Source: Bacillota bacterium (lineage in GTDB: Bacteria; Bacillota; Clostridia; Peptostreptococcales; Anaerovoracaceae). Taken from it: a stretch of 39,217 bases of DNA. Below are positions 15,370 through 23,504 of the stretch, piece by piece (the stretch's first letter is position 1; the number at the start of each line of letters is the position of its first letter). The stretch lies in NCBI GenBank assembly GCA_019420305.1, contig JAHZHL010000009.1:1-39217 (forward strand), in the 5' to 3' direction. The translations under genes were made by a program, and so were the position numbers. The notes beneath the pieces are model-generated. The model did not search any database. It had not been told where the DNA came from and saw only the letters and a program-made list of their open reading frames with translations.

Positions 15370-15529
15370 ACGTCTCATTTTGCGCGGCAAGCGAACATAA
15401 ATTGCAACCCTGCCGCGGAAATTTTTTCATAAATCCATTAAAATCCTATCTTTTTCCGCGCCAGGTTCGTTATACTAAGTGAAATGAGAAACATGTTTGG
15501 ACATTTCACGCAGGGAAAGGAGGAATTTT

Positions 15530-16087
15530 GTGGATACGGATTTTTCATTAATCCGGAGGATGAAGAGCGGAGAAGAAGAATCCTTCGATACGTTCGTAAG
15601 GAAATATTATCCGGATATTTTAAAATACTGCCATTATCACGGACCGCGAAGCTGCGGGGAAGATTTGACGCAGGAGGTCTTTATCCGCTTTTTCCAGAAC
15701 CTTTCCGGTTATTCGCACATAGGAAAAGCTAAGAATTACCTTTACACAATCGCAGCCAATCTGTGCAGGGATGCCTATAAAAAGAAAACAGAAATTCCGT
15801 CTGAGATTCCGGCGGAAGGGGAAACCGCACCAGAGGCACGGACGAGTGGGGCGTTGGAAAGCGAGGGAGATCCGGCGGACAAGCTTTCGGAAAAACTGCT
15901 GATTGAGGCGGCTCTGGCAAAGCTTTCGGAGGAGATGCGGGAAGTGATTGTGCTTCATTATTTTCAGGATATGAAACTGAGAGAAATCGCGGCGGTTTTA
16001 AAAATCAGCCTGCCGTTGGTCAAATATCGGCTGAGCCGGGCGAAGAAACAACTGGAAGCATTGCTGAGAGAGGAGGAAGAAGCATGA
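15530..16087 (+). CDS. ECF-type RNA polymerase sigma factor
   Basis: The protein has 185 residues. Region 2 (about 10-80) contains SFDTFVRKYYPDILKYCHYH and the DLTQEVFIRFFQNL segment that contacts the -10 element. Region 4 (about 125-180) reads LSEEMREVIVLHYFQDMKLR and then EIAAVLKISLPLVKYRLSRA. The linker between them is Pro/Glu rich. I chose GTG 15530 because AAAGGAGG lies six bases ahead of it; the in-frame TTG at 15497 would add eleven residues without one. The gene overlaps the next by four bases (ATGA), so the membrane protein that follows is a candidate anti-sigma partner. A TATACT -10-like box at 15471-15476 lies upstream, but I could not find a convincing -35. Confidence 0.9.
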   Translation: MDTDFSLIRRMKSGEEESFDTFVRKYYPDILKYCHYHGPRSCGEDLTQEVFIRFFQNLSGYSHIGKAKNYLYTIAANLCRDAYKKKTEIPSEIPAEGETAPEARTSGALESEGDPADKLSEKLLIEAALAKLSEEMREVIVLHYFQDMKLREIAAVLKISLPLVKYRLSRAKKQLEALLREEEEA

Positions 16088-16848
16088 AGATTGAGGACAG
16101 ACTGAAGGGCTACCGGATCCTTGAGGAACCGACTGCCCGTGAAGAAAAAATCATGGAGACGGTTCGGGCCTCACAAAACGCTTTTTTTGAGCGGGAACAG
16201 GAACAGCAGTTGTCCCGCTGGGAATTTTTATGGATTCAGATGAAATTTATCCGCAAAAAATGGTGGGCGCTTCAGGCTCTGCTGCTGGCAGGTTTCTGGT
16301 GTGTGCTGCAGTTTAACGCGGGGGCGGAAGACAGTGAAGTTCAGAGACAGATTCTGGGTATCGCGGCGACGCTGTTTACCATCCTGATTATACCGGAATT
16401 CTGGAAAAACAGGAGCAGCCGGTCCATGGAAATTGAGGAAGCGTCTTTTTTCTCCTTGCGGCAGGTTTACGCGGCGCGGATGGTGCTCTTCGCCATGGCG
16501 GATGTGCTGTTTATCAGCTTATTTCTGGGGGCGGCCTCCATGTCGGCGGAAATTTCCTTTCTGGAAGGGCTGGTTCAGTTCCTGCTTCCGGTCAGCATCA
16601 CCGCCTGCATCTGCTTTCGGATTTTATGCAGCAAAAGAGCCTTCGGAGAAGGGGCGGCTATGGTTTTCTGCCTGCTGTGGAACGGTGTGTGGAGCGCCAT
16701 CGTTCTGAATCAGACTGTTTATCAGGCGATTCGCGTCCCAGTATGGATAGGGCTGCTTGGCATTTCGGTATTTTACCTTTTCCTGTGCGCGCGCAGACTT
16801 TTGAGTCGTGAAAACAACAATTGGGAGGAAGAGCCGATATGGAATTAG
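16084..16848 (+). CDS. Multi-pass membrane protein, possible anti-sigma or transporter accessory protein
   Basis: The protein has 254 residues. The first 60 are charged and helical (cytoplasmic), followed by about six hydrophobic segments: near 62-78, 92-107, 134-153, 158-177, 190-210 and 219-236. No catalytic motif and no zinc-binding anti-sigma motif (HxxxCxxC) is visible. Its start overlaps the sigma factor stop (ATGA), and its end overlaps the ABC ATPase start by ten bases. Such tight coupling to an ECF sigma gene suggests a sensor that holds the sigma factor at the membrane, but it could equally be a part of the ABC transporter. I do not recognise the family. Confidence 0.7.
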   Translation: MKIEDRLKGYRILEEPTAREEKIMETVRASQNAFFEREQEQQLSRWEFLWIQMKFIRKKWWALQALLLAGFWCVLQFNAGAEDSEVQRQILGIAATLFTILIIPEFWKNRSSRSMEIEEASFFSLRQVYAARMVLFAMADVLFISLFLGAASMSAEISFLEGLVQFLLPVSITACICFRILCSKRAFGEGAAMVFCLLWNGVWSAIVLNQTVYQAIRVPVWIGLLGISVFYLFLCARRLLSRENNNWEEEPIWN

Positions 16849-17726
16849 AATTAAAAGCATTGACCAAAACCTTTGAGTCTTTTACCGCGGTGGATCATGT
16901 GTCCTGTACTATGAACAATGGCGTGTATGGCTTGCTGGGGGTAAACGGAGCGGGAAAAACAACTCTGATGCGGATGCTCTGCACGCTGATGAAACCAACC
17001 AGCGGAAACATCCTGTGCAACGGCAGCGACATTTTCGCCATGGACGCCAGGTACCGCGGAATGCTGGGATATCTGCCCCAGGAATTCGGCTATTATCCGG
17101 ATTTCACGGTAAAGGATTATCTGATGTATATTGCGTCCATTAAGGGGCTACGGCCGGCGACAGCAAAAAAACGGGTAAAGACGCTGCTTGCCAGGACGGG
17201 CCTGACAAAAGCGGCGGATAAAAAGATGAAAAAGCTGTCCGGCGGCATGAAGCGGCGGGCGGGGATCGCTCAGGCCCTGCTCAACAATCCAGAGATTTTG
17301 ATTTTGGACGAACCGACGGCAGGCTTAGATCCCGGCGAACGGGTGCGCTTTCGCAATTTGATCAGTGAGATCGCCGAAGACCGTCTGGTTCTGCTGTCCA
17401 CCCATATTGTGTCCGACGTGGAATATATCGCTAAAGAAATTTTACTGATGAAAGAGGGAAAAATCGCGCATGCCGGTACCGCCGAGGAGCTGATTGGCGC
17501 TATGCCGCAGCGTGTGTGGCTGTGCAGGGCGGAAAAGAATCGGGTGCCGGAGCTGACAAGAAGGTATCAGGTTGCCAATATCAAGTCGGGTCGCCAGGGG
17601 GCGCAGCTGCGGATTCTGTCCCAGGAAGCGCCGTTTCCGGGCGCCGTACAGGTAGCAGCTACGCTGGAGGATGTATTTTTGTATCATTTTGAGGAAAAAT
17701 CGGGGGACGAAAATGACGTACTATGA
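16839..17726 (+). CDS. ABC transporter ATP-binding protein (ABC-2 type)
   Basis: The protein has 295 residues. Walker A is GVNGAGKTT (about 33-41), the Q loop lies in YLPQEFGYYPDFTV, the signature is LSGGMKRRAGIAQALL (about 134-149), Walker B is ILILDEPTAGLDP, and the switch His is in LSTHIVSDVE. The C-terminal 90 residues form the accessory domain common to CcmA/BcrA-like ATPases, where the matching permeases are of the ABC-2 type. GGGAGGAA precedes ATG 16839, inside the end of the previous gene. It overlaps the permease gene by 14 bases and certainly works with it. Transporters of this kind in Bacillota are often for antibiotics, lantibiotics or cell-wall stress; the cargo cannot be read here. 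Confidence 0.93.
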   Translation: MELELKALTKTFESFTAVDHVSCTMNNGVYGLLGVNGAGKTTLMRMLCTLMKPTSGNILCNGSDIFAMDARYRGMLGYLPQEFGYYPDFTVKDYLMYIASIKGLRPATAKKRVKTLLARTGLTKAADKKMKKLSGGMKRRAGIAQALLNNPEILILDEPTAGLDPGERVRFRNLISEIAEDRLVLLSTHIVSDVEYIAKEILLMKEGKIAHAGTAEELIGAMPQRVWLCRAEKNRVPELTRRYQVANIKSGRQGAQLRILSQEAPFPGAVQVAATLEDVFLYHFEEKSGDENDVL

Positions 17727-18945
17727 GCTAAAAAAGGTGTTTGTGAAGACCAGCAGCAAGGCAGCTCTCGGGGCGCTGCTGATTCTGCTGATTGTATTCA
17801 GTTTTTTTTCCGTAAATAGTGTGAACTATGTGAACGAAAACGGAGAAACGGAGAAGGGGCGGGCAGCGGCGGCAAGTCTGCGCCAGGAAAAAGAACAGTG
17901 GGAGGGACCGTTGACCGCGGAAACGGTTGCCAGGGTTATCCGTGAGAATTCCCGTATCAATCAGTCGCGGGAAGCCCGCTCCGAAGACATCCGGGAACAG
18001 AACAAGGCTTATTCAAAGACGCAGGGGTACGAAGATATCCGGCTTCTCATTGATTCTGCCTTTGGCGGGTTCGGCGGGTTTGACTACAATCGGATTAATT
18101 CACTGAAAGCCGAAGACGCGGAACTTTTTTACCCCAAGCGGACGGAAAATCTGAAGGATTGGCTTGCGGATGAAAACGGCGGAGCCGGCCGCTTTACAAA
18201 GGAGGAACAGCAGTATCTGCTGCAGCGATATGAGGCCATGCAGACTCCTTTGTACTATGAAGCCGCGGACGGATGGGACAAACTTTTTGAACGCCTGCCG
18301 TCTCTGCTGATGATTCTGGTTCTGATCCTGGGATTCCTGGTGTCCGGCATTTTTCCCTGCGAGAGCCAGTTAAAAGCGGACTCGGTTTTTTACGCGTCCT
18401 TCCATGGCAGGCGCAAAGCAGTGCGGGCAAAGCTGGGGGCGGGGTTTCTCCTGGTAACCATTGTTTACTGGGCGGCGGTGCTTATCTATACAGCGGCGGT
18501 TTTAGGACTTCTTGGCGCTGGAGGAATGGACTGCAGGATTCAGACCGCCTTTATCAGTTGGGAAAGCTTTTATAACCTGACCTTCGGGCAGCTCTATCTT
18601 TTGTGCGTGGCAGGCGGGTATCTGGGAAGTCTTTTTATTGCCTTTCTTACTATGCTGATCGGGGCAAAGACGAAATCAGCGGTTGTTTCGGTTATTGTTC
18701 CATTTATTCTGCTGCTGATTCCCATGTTTCTGACAAATGTGGAAGTTCCGGCTCTGGCTCAAATCAAACCGCTGCTGCCCAATCAGCTGGTTCAGATTAA
18801 TTTTCTGGTAGAGGAGTTTAACCTGTATACCATTGGAAGCCATGTAACCGGAGCTCTGCAAATCCTGTTCCCCCTGTATCTGGCGCTGGCTGCTCTGATC
18901 GGTCCGGTTTTGTATCGGATGTTCCGGAAAGCGGAAGTGAAGTAG
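17713..18945 (+). CDS. ABC-2-type transporter permease
   Basis: The protein has 410 residues. One membrane segment lies near the N-terminus (about 20-37). A long extracellular hydrophilic loop follows (about 40-200, rich in Glu, Arg and Tyr). Five more membrane segments follow (near 212-228, 255-280, 300-325, 335-355 and 380-402). This N-terminal helix, big loop, then helix bundle layout is common among ABC-2 permeases with a sensing or export role. The start at 17713 overlaps the ATPase gene by 14 bases. It ends directly before the VanY-like gene (the stop codon is adjacent to the next ATG), so all five genes appear to be one operon. Confidence 0.85.
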   Translation: MTYYELKKVFVKTSSKAALGALLILLIVFSFFSVNSVNYVNENGETEKGRAAAASLRQEKEQWEGPLTAETVARVIRENSRINQSREARSEDIREQNKAYSKTQGYEDIRLLIDSAFGGFGGFDYNRINSLKAEDAELFYPKRTENLKDWLADENGGAGRFTKEEQQYLLQRYEAMQTPLYYEAADGWDKLFERLPSLLMILVLILGFLVSGIFPCESQLKADSVFYASFHGRRKAVRAKLGAGFLLVTIVYWAAVLIYTAAVLGLLGAGGMDCRIQTAFISWESFYNLTFGQLYLLCVAGGYLGSLFIAFLTMLIGAKTKSAVVSVIVPFILLLIPMFLTNVEVPALAQIKPLLPNQLVQINFLVEEFNLYTIGSHVTGALQILFPLYLALAALIGPVLYRMFRKAEVK

Positions 18946-19617
18946 ATGAGGAACAGGCGAAAGAGAGCCGCGGGCGGAAAGCAAAAGGGAAAGCGACTGC
19001 TGCTTATGGCTGTCATAATTCTTCTGGCGGCAGGCATGATGGCCTTTAAAGGGGGAATTTCGCGGACCGCGGACGAAAGCCTGGGCTGGAATCTGATGCT
19101 GGTAAACAGCCGGTACCGGATACCGGATGATTATTCGGTGGAACTCATTCGCCTTTCCAATGGAGAACAGGTGGATTCCCGCATTTATCCGGATCTGCAG
19201 GAAATGTTCGACGACGCGAGAGGGGCCGGATACAGCCTGTTTGTACGGGCCGGCTACCGGAGTGAAGAGGATCAGGAGGACCTGATGGAAGATAAGATCG
19301 AAGCCTACCGGCAGGAAGGCTATTCCCAACGGGAAGCGGAGCATGAGGCGGAAAAGTGGGTAGCGAAACCCGGGACCAGCGAGCATGAGCTGGGGCTTGC
19401 CGTGGACATTAACGCGGAAGGGCAGACAGACGGAAACCGGCTTTACCAATGGCTTGCGGAACATTCCTGGAAATACGGGTTTATTCTCCGTTATCCGGCG
19501 GAGAAAGAAGAGATTACCGGAATCGACTATGAACCTTGGCATTTCCGGTATGTGGGGAAGCAGGCGGCGAAAGAGATGTATGAACAGGATTTGTGCCTGG
19601 AAGAGTACGTGCGGTGA
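18946..19617 (+). CDS. VanY-family D-alanyl-D-alanine carboxypeptidase, membrane-anchored
   Basis: The protein has 223 residues. A basic N-terminus and one membrane helix (about 17-34) place the rest outside the cell. The catalytic zinc motifs of the VanY/M15 family are present: SEHELGLAVD (145-154, with H147 and D154 as zinc ligands) and EPWHFRYV (196-203, with E196 as base and H199 as ligand). The enzyme trims the terminal D-Ala from peptidoglycan stem peptides. It is the last gene of the ECF/ABC operon, which points to a cell-envelope stress or antibiotic-response role for the whole operon. Without vanH/vanA-type ligases there is no reason to infer glycopeptide resistance. Confidence 0.9.
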   Translation: MRNRRKRAAGGKQKGKRLLLMAVIILLAAGMMAFKGGISRTADESLGWNLMLVNSRYRIPDDYSVELIRLSNGEQVDSRIYPDLQEMFDDARGAGYSLFVRAGYRSEEDQEDLMEDKIEAYRQEGYSQREAEHEAEKWVAKPGTSEHELGLAVDINAEGQTDGNRLYQWLAEHSWKYGFILRYPAEKEEITGIDYEPWHFRYVGKQAAKEMYEQDLCLEEYVR

Positions 19618-19661
19618 GCGTTTTGATAATTTATTTGTCCGGGTTCTTTCACTCCTCCATT

Positions 19662-19821
19662 TATCAACAATTGAAAAATTTTAAAGAATGTTTCTAAAAA
19701 CAATAGGGCTGCGGGAGCTGAAAATCGCCTTTTCTCTCGCGGCCCTATTGTTTTGGCGAAAGTAGGACTTGGAACCGTTGGAAACGTAGAAACAATCAGA
19801 CAAAAATCCCGTTTGTTGATA
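19662..19821 (+). repeat. 160-bp intergenic element, copy 2, with a strong internal hairpin
   Basis: The outer arms TATCAACAA (19662-19670) and TTGTTGATA (19813-19821) are perfect inverted repeats, extended to 11 bp by flanking TT and AA. Inner arms are ATGTTTCTA (19688-19696) and TAGAAACAA (19787-19795). The arm offsets are the same as in copy 1 (14896-15055), in the same orientation. Inside, AACAATAGGGCTGCG (19699-19713) and CGCGGCCCTATTGTT (19738-19752) form a 15-bp stem with one G-T pair and a 24-base loop, which may end transcription of the VanY operon. Copies 1 and 2 flank that five-gene operon. The gap 19618-19962 holds this element, the Spo0A boxes and the next promoter. Confidence 0.78.
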
Positions 19822-19847
19822 AAAGATCTATGTTCTGGCAGCACTGG

Positions 19848-19864
19848 TGTCGAAATATGTCGAA
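19848..19864 (+). promoter_or_regulatory. Tandem Spo0A boxes
   Basis: TGTCGAA occurs twice, at 19848-19854 and 19858-19864, exactly ten bases apart in the same orientation. That matches the known Spo0A box core and its preferred tandem spacing of one helical turn. The second box ends nine bases before the -35 element of the TasA-like operon promoter, a position used for activation. Confidence 0.75.
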
Positions 19865-19873
19865 TAAAAAAGA

Positions 19874-19901
19874 TTGTAAAAAAATGTAATTCTGCTATAC
19901 T
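19874..19901 (+). promoter_or_regulatory. Promoter of the TasA/SipW operon
   Basis: TTGTAA (19874-19879) and TATACT (19896-19901) are spaced by 16 bases. A TG dinucleotide one base before the -10 makes it an extended -10 promoter. The start codon of the first gene is 61 bases downstream of the -10. Confidence 0.65.
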
Positions 19902-19962
19902 GAGAATATAAAAGGTAAAAAAATACATATTTTCATTAAAATGGAACAAAAGGAGGTAAAAC

Positions 19963-20607
19963 ATGAAAAAGAAAATCATTGCTTTTGCGGTACTCATTCT
20001 GCTGCTTTCCGCTGGAGGTATTTCCGCTTACTTTACTGCGTCGGATGAGGCTTCAAATCGCTGGACCGTGGGAAATGTGTCGATTGAACTGCTGGAAGAA
20101 GAGTATGACAAAGTACCGGAGACAGAGAGGCAGAACATCACCCCGAATAAGACATTTACAAAAGATCCGGTTGTACGGAATACCGGGACGAATGACGCGT
20201 TTGTATTTTTGGAGGTCTCCATTCCAAAGGCAAGTGTACGGATTGCGGGCGCGGATGGCAGCGTACACCCCGAGGCGGTACAGGAATTGTTTCACTATGG
20301 AATCAGCGACGGATGGATCAAAATAAAAGAAGACACCGGAGCCGCCGGGCAGAACCGATACGTGTACGCATACGCTTCCTCGGAAAAGGAATGCCTGGCT
20401 CTGGCATCCGGTGAGTCTACACCGCCCCTTTTTAAAGATCGGAGCGTCACATTTGCCAATATTGTGGAAGGACAGGGACTGGAAGGAAAAACGCTGGAAA
20501 TACCGATTCGTTCCTATGCGATTCAGACCTCGGATCTCGGAGAAAAAAGTACGTCGGTACCGGGAGAAGTATGGGAGATTTTAAACGGTCAGGAAGGATC
20601 GAAATAA
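19963..20607 (+). CDS. TasA/CalY-like secreted protein with SipW-type signal peptide
   Basis: The protein has 214 residues. The signal is of the SipW-dependent type: a basic start, a hydrophobic stretch, then GGISAYFTASDEASNRWTVG, where the AYF(T/S)xxD pattern marks the mature start in TasA and camelysin relatives. The mature domain (about 27-210) is beta-rich and contains KDPVVRNTGTNDAFVFLEVS, the region that in TasA-like proteins forms a jelly-roll core. TasA forms biofilm matrix fibres in Bacillus. AAAGGAGG precedes the ATG, and the gene is first in an operon that ends with its own signal peptidase. The promoter carries tandem Spo0A boxes, so expression probably belongs to the stationary-phase or sporulation programme. 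Confidence 0.83.
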   Translation: MKKKIIAFAVLILLLSAGGISAYFTASDEASNRWTVGNVSIELLEEEYDKVPETERQNITPNKTFTKDPVVRNTGTNDAFVFLEVSIPKASVRIAGADGSVHPEAVQELFHYGISDGWIKIKEDTGAAGQNRYVYAYASSEKECLALASGESTPPLFKDRSVTFANIVEGQGLEGKTLEIPIRSYAIQTSDLGEKSTSVPGEVWEILNGQEGSK

Positions 20608-20629
20608 CCGCGGAAAGAGGGAAACACAG

Positions 20630-21142
20630 ATGACAGAGGAGAAAAAAAGACTAAAAGGGGCAATCCTGCTTTGCGTTTTCTGCCTTCTTGTGCTGACAAC
20701 CGGGATTGTTGCTTTTTTCGGATCTGTTTCTGACAGGATAAACAATGTGACCGTAGGTGAGAATGTCACGAAAATCGAAGAGATATTTGAGCCTCCGGAC
20801 AAGATCGAAGAGGGAAAGGATTATATAAAAAAGGTGACAATCCGAAATCAGGGCAGCGTACCCTGCTATGTCCGCGTCTTTGCGGAAACCGTCGATCCGG
20901 CTGCGGCAGCCGGCATTCAGATTGACTGGAACCGGACGGACTGGAGCCGGCGGCAGAAAGACGGATATTATTATTATCACAGAGCGCTTGCGGCAGGGGA
21001 AACGACGGAACCGCTTTTCACGACTCTTTCCGCGAAGAAGGATCTGAAAGACTTCAGAATAATCGTATACAGCGAATCTGTGCAGGCACAGGGGAGCGGT
21101 TCTCCGCAGGAAGCGTTTGCGCCTTATGAAGAGGGAAGGTGA
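20630..21142 (+). CDS. Second TasA/CalY-like secreted protein
   Basis: The protein has 170 residues. A basic N-terminus (MTEEKKRLKG) and a hydrophobic stretch lead into GIVAFFGSVSDRINNVTVGE, the SipW-type cleavage region. The mature part has the TasA-family feature IKKVTIRNQGSVPCYVRVFA (about 62-82) and a short C-terminal domain. It is shorter than the first TasA-like protein and shares its pattern rather than close identity, so it may be a minor subunit or a fibre accessory protein in the way TapA assists TasA. It starts 22 bases after the first gene and ends four bases before the next start codon. Confidence 0.8.
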   Translation: MTEEKKRLKGAILLCVFCLLVLTTGIVAFFGSVSDRINNVTVGENVTKIEEIFEPPDKIEEGKDYIKKVTIRNQGSVPCYVRVFAETVDPAAAAGIQIDWNRTDWSRRQKDGYYYYHRALAAGETTEPLFTTLSAKKDLKDFRIIVYSESVQAQGSGSPQEAFAPYEEGR

Positions 21143-21146
21143 ACTT

Positions 21147-23504
21147 ATGGAACAAAGAAGAAGACGAAACGGCAGATCCGTCCTGCTTTTTGGTATGCTG
21201 CTCCTGGCAGCGGTTCTGCTGGCAGGTACGGCAGATGTTTATGCTGCGTCATGGAGCAAAATGCCCGCGGGAACCGGTGTGCCGACAGGTAACCGGATTC
21301 CTCTGGACGCGGGAAAGGCACAGATCTCCTACCGGGTGTCCGGAAGCAAAACCGTCAGCTATACGCCGAACGGAGGCGGGACAGGAAAAGCGCTGTGTGT
21401 AAAAATCGCGGATCGGACCAGAACGTATACCTTTCAGAACTTCTGTACCGTAACCTTTCCGAAAGCAGCGGCGATCCGGGGCAGAGCAGTGGATGTAACC
21501 ATTGATTTTACCTATATGAAAGTCGCTAAAGAATCAGGGAAAACCACGCTTCTGAATAAAAACGGACTGATGAGTTTTGCCCGGATTTATGGAACGAGTA
21601 TGGCGATTTCCACTGCGGAATCCGATCCGAGCAAAACCGCTTATCGGGCGGCCAAGACAATTAAGACACGTGTTGCCGTCACCTGGTCGGATAATGGTCA
21701 GCGTGTAAACCTGCCTTTTTATCAGGGAGTTGCGGATCTGGACGCAAAAGCCAGTTATTTTACAGAAGGGTGGGAAGGTACCAGCGGGTTTGCGGGAACC
21801 TTCTATATCTGGCCGCAGAATGTAAACAACCGAAGCGGTAATAAGATGACTGCCGCGGGAACCTCGACCTCAGGGAATAATCAGTGGTATCAGACCGGAC
21901 TGATTGCTCCTACGGCGAGCGGGCAAATGACCATGACATGGTATGAAGGAAACTGTGGCACCGGACTTTCTCTGTACAGCCAGTACAGGGATGTACCGGC
22001 TCCGGTTAAAAGCGTGGATCAGACCAGCGCGGTGAAAGGCGATGTGATTACATGGACCATCAGCCAGAAGATAGGAACCTTTTACCGGGATATGTTCAGT
22101 GTTTATTCCGGATTCCGGTTCGCGGATACGGTTCCCGAAGGTGTCCGGTATCAGTCCGCTAGAGTGTTCAGCGGTACGGAGGATATTACATCACAGGGAA
22201 GCCTTACCTACGATGAGAATACGAGACTTCTGACCTTTTCCGTAGAAAACAGCCGATTAAATCAGGTCAGTTTTTACAAAGGACAGACGATTTCCATGAA
22301 AATCACGGCAGTGGCGGAAAATCCGGAAAAACAGAGAGAATCTGTACAGAACAGGGCGTCTCTGGAGATTTCCGGATATGGACAGACTACAAACATTGTT
22401 ACGACTGTAGTCAGACGACCGGAACTTGCGATTGCGAAGAGCGCGAAAAAAGACGAGTACCGATCCGGAGAAATGGTTGACTATGCAGTGACGGTAAAGC
22501 AGACTGCGGAAGGGTTAACCGGAAAAAACACAGTTGTGACGGATGTATTGCCGGAAGGGCTGGAACTGACGGGAAAGCCGAGCCTGCGCGGAGCAGAGGG
22601 AAACGTTTCCGTCAGCGGAAACACCTGGAGGGCAGTTATTCCGGAGCTGGAATATGGAACAACAGCGTCGATTGTCTTTTCCGCCAGAGCAGAAGAGGTA
22701 AAGATGGAAACGCAGATCACAAACCGAGCCGCCGCGGTAATGGACGACTCCAAAGAAAAAGAAGCGTCCGCTGTGATCTCTGTGCAGCCGGAACCCATTG
22801 CGGTTACGGTAAAAAAGAACTGGAACGATGAACATAATTTTTACAAGCTGCGACCGGATCGCGTAATCGCAGAACTGCTTCAGGATGGAACTCCGATCCG
22901 GGAACTGGAACTTCAGGAAAAAAACGGATGGAAAGGTATATTCGAAGATCTGCCGGAATATCGAACCGAAACGCAGAAATACGACTACAGGGTCAGAGAA
23001 ACCGGTACGCCTCAGGGATATAAATGCCAGGCTGTACAGGCAGGACAGGACGAAAACCAATTCTGCATTACCAACTCTCTGATCCGATACAATCTGACGA
23101 TCCGGAAACAGATAAAAAAAAGCGATGCTTATGAGCCGCACGGAGAAGCCGTCTTTCTGTACCGGGTTACATCAAAAGCGAATCCGGCGCAAACCTGGTA
23201 TGAAGTTCTGAAACCGGCTGAAACCGAAGCAACCGAGGAAACCGGACTTCTGACAGCAGAGAAATGTCTCAAGCTGCCCTATGGTGATTATGAAGTTGAA
23301 GAATTAAGCGTTTTGCGGTATCAGGGAGAACTGACAGAGAGCGCCGGAGATGTAAAAAAGATCGATCCTCTGCGGGCAGAAGTCCGGCTGGGACCGGAAG
23401 GGGAAGCGGCTGCTGTCACTTATACAAATGAAAAGACGCGCTGGGATCGGTTCAGTCATAATGATCTGGTTGTCAATCAGCTGCGGCAGGGAGGTACACC
23501 GTGA
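21147..23504 (+). CDS. Large secreted adhesin with isopeptide/DUF11-like and Cna-B domains
   Basis: The protein has 785 residues from ATG 21147 (AGGGAAGGTGA upstream). A signal peptide (about 1-36) ends after VYAAS. Residues about 40-275 are a beta-rich N-terminal domain. Residues about 285-420 and 423-540 are two DUF11/isopeptide-type modules (TSAVKGDVITWTISQ; RSGEMVDYAVTVKQ followed by TVVTDVLPEGLEL). A Cna-B module (544-648) begins IAVTVKKNWNDEHN. A final prealbumin-like module (650-775) begins YNLTIRKQIKKSD. The architecture is that of Gram-positive pilin or collagen-adhesin type proteins. No LPxTG-like motif and no C-terminal membrane helix is present, so it is not itself sortase-anchored; it may attach to the fibre or to the anchored protein encoded next. 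The 3' end overlaps the next gene by four bases. Confidence 0.82.
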   Translation: MEQRRRRNGRSVLLFGMLLLAAVLLAGTADVYAASWSKMPAGTGVPTGNRIPLDAGKAQISYRVSGSKTVSYTPNGGGTGKALCVKIADRTRTYTFQNFCTVTFPKAAAIRGRAVDVTIDFTYMKVAKESGKTTLLNKNGLMSFARIYGTSMAISTAESDPSKTAYRAAKTIKTRVAVTWSDNGQRVNLPFYQGVADLDAKASYFTEGWEGTSGFAGTFYIWPQNVNNRSGNKMTAAGTSTSGNNQWYQTGLIAPTASGQMTMTWYEGNCGTGLSLYSQYRDVPAPVKSVDQTSAVKGDVITWTISQKIGTFYRDMFSVYSGFRFADTVPEGVRYQSARVFSGTEDITSQGSLTYDENTRLLTFSVENSRLNQVSFYKGQTISMKITAVAENPEKQRESVQNRASLEISGYGQTTNIVTTVVRRPELAIAKSAKKDEYRSGEMVDYAVTVKQTAEGLTGKNTVVTDVLPEGLELTGKPSLRGAEGNVSVSGNTWRAVIPELEYGTTASIVFSARAEEVKMETQITNRAAAVMDDSKEKEASAVISVQPEPIAVTVKKNWNDEHNFYKLRPDRVIAELLQDGTPIRELELQEKNGWKGIFEDLPEYRTETQKYDYRVRETGTPQGYKCQAVQAGQDENQFCITNSLIRYNLTIRKQIKKSDAYEPHGEAVFLYRVTSKANPAQTWYEVLKPAETEATEETGLLTAEKCLKLPYGDYEVEELSVLRYQGELTESAGDVKKIDPLRAEVRLGPEGEAAAVTYTNEKTRWDRFSHNDLVVNQLRQGGTP

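Noticed and set aside
14969..15482. Several overlapping open frames of about 90-110 codons on both strands, one with repeated RGQTF
   Set aside because: They overlap each other in different frames, lack ribosome binding sites, and their repeats simply translate the TGTTTGCCC dyads.
18946..19617. Vancomycin-resistance locus
   Set aside because: A lone VanY-type carboxypeptidase without vanHAX-type genes or a VanRS pair is a normal cell-wall enzyme.
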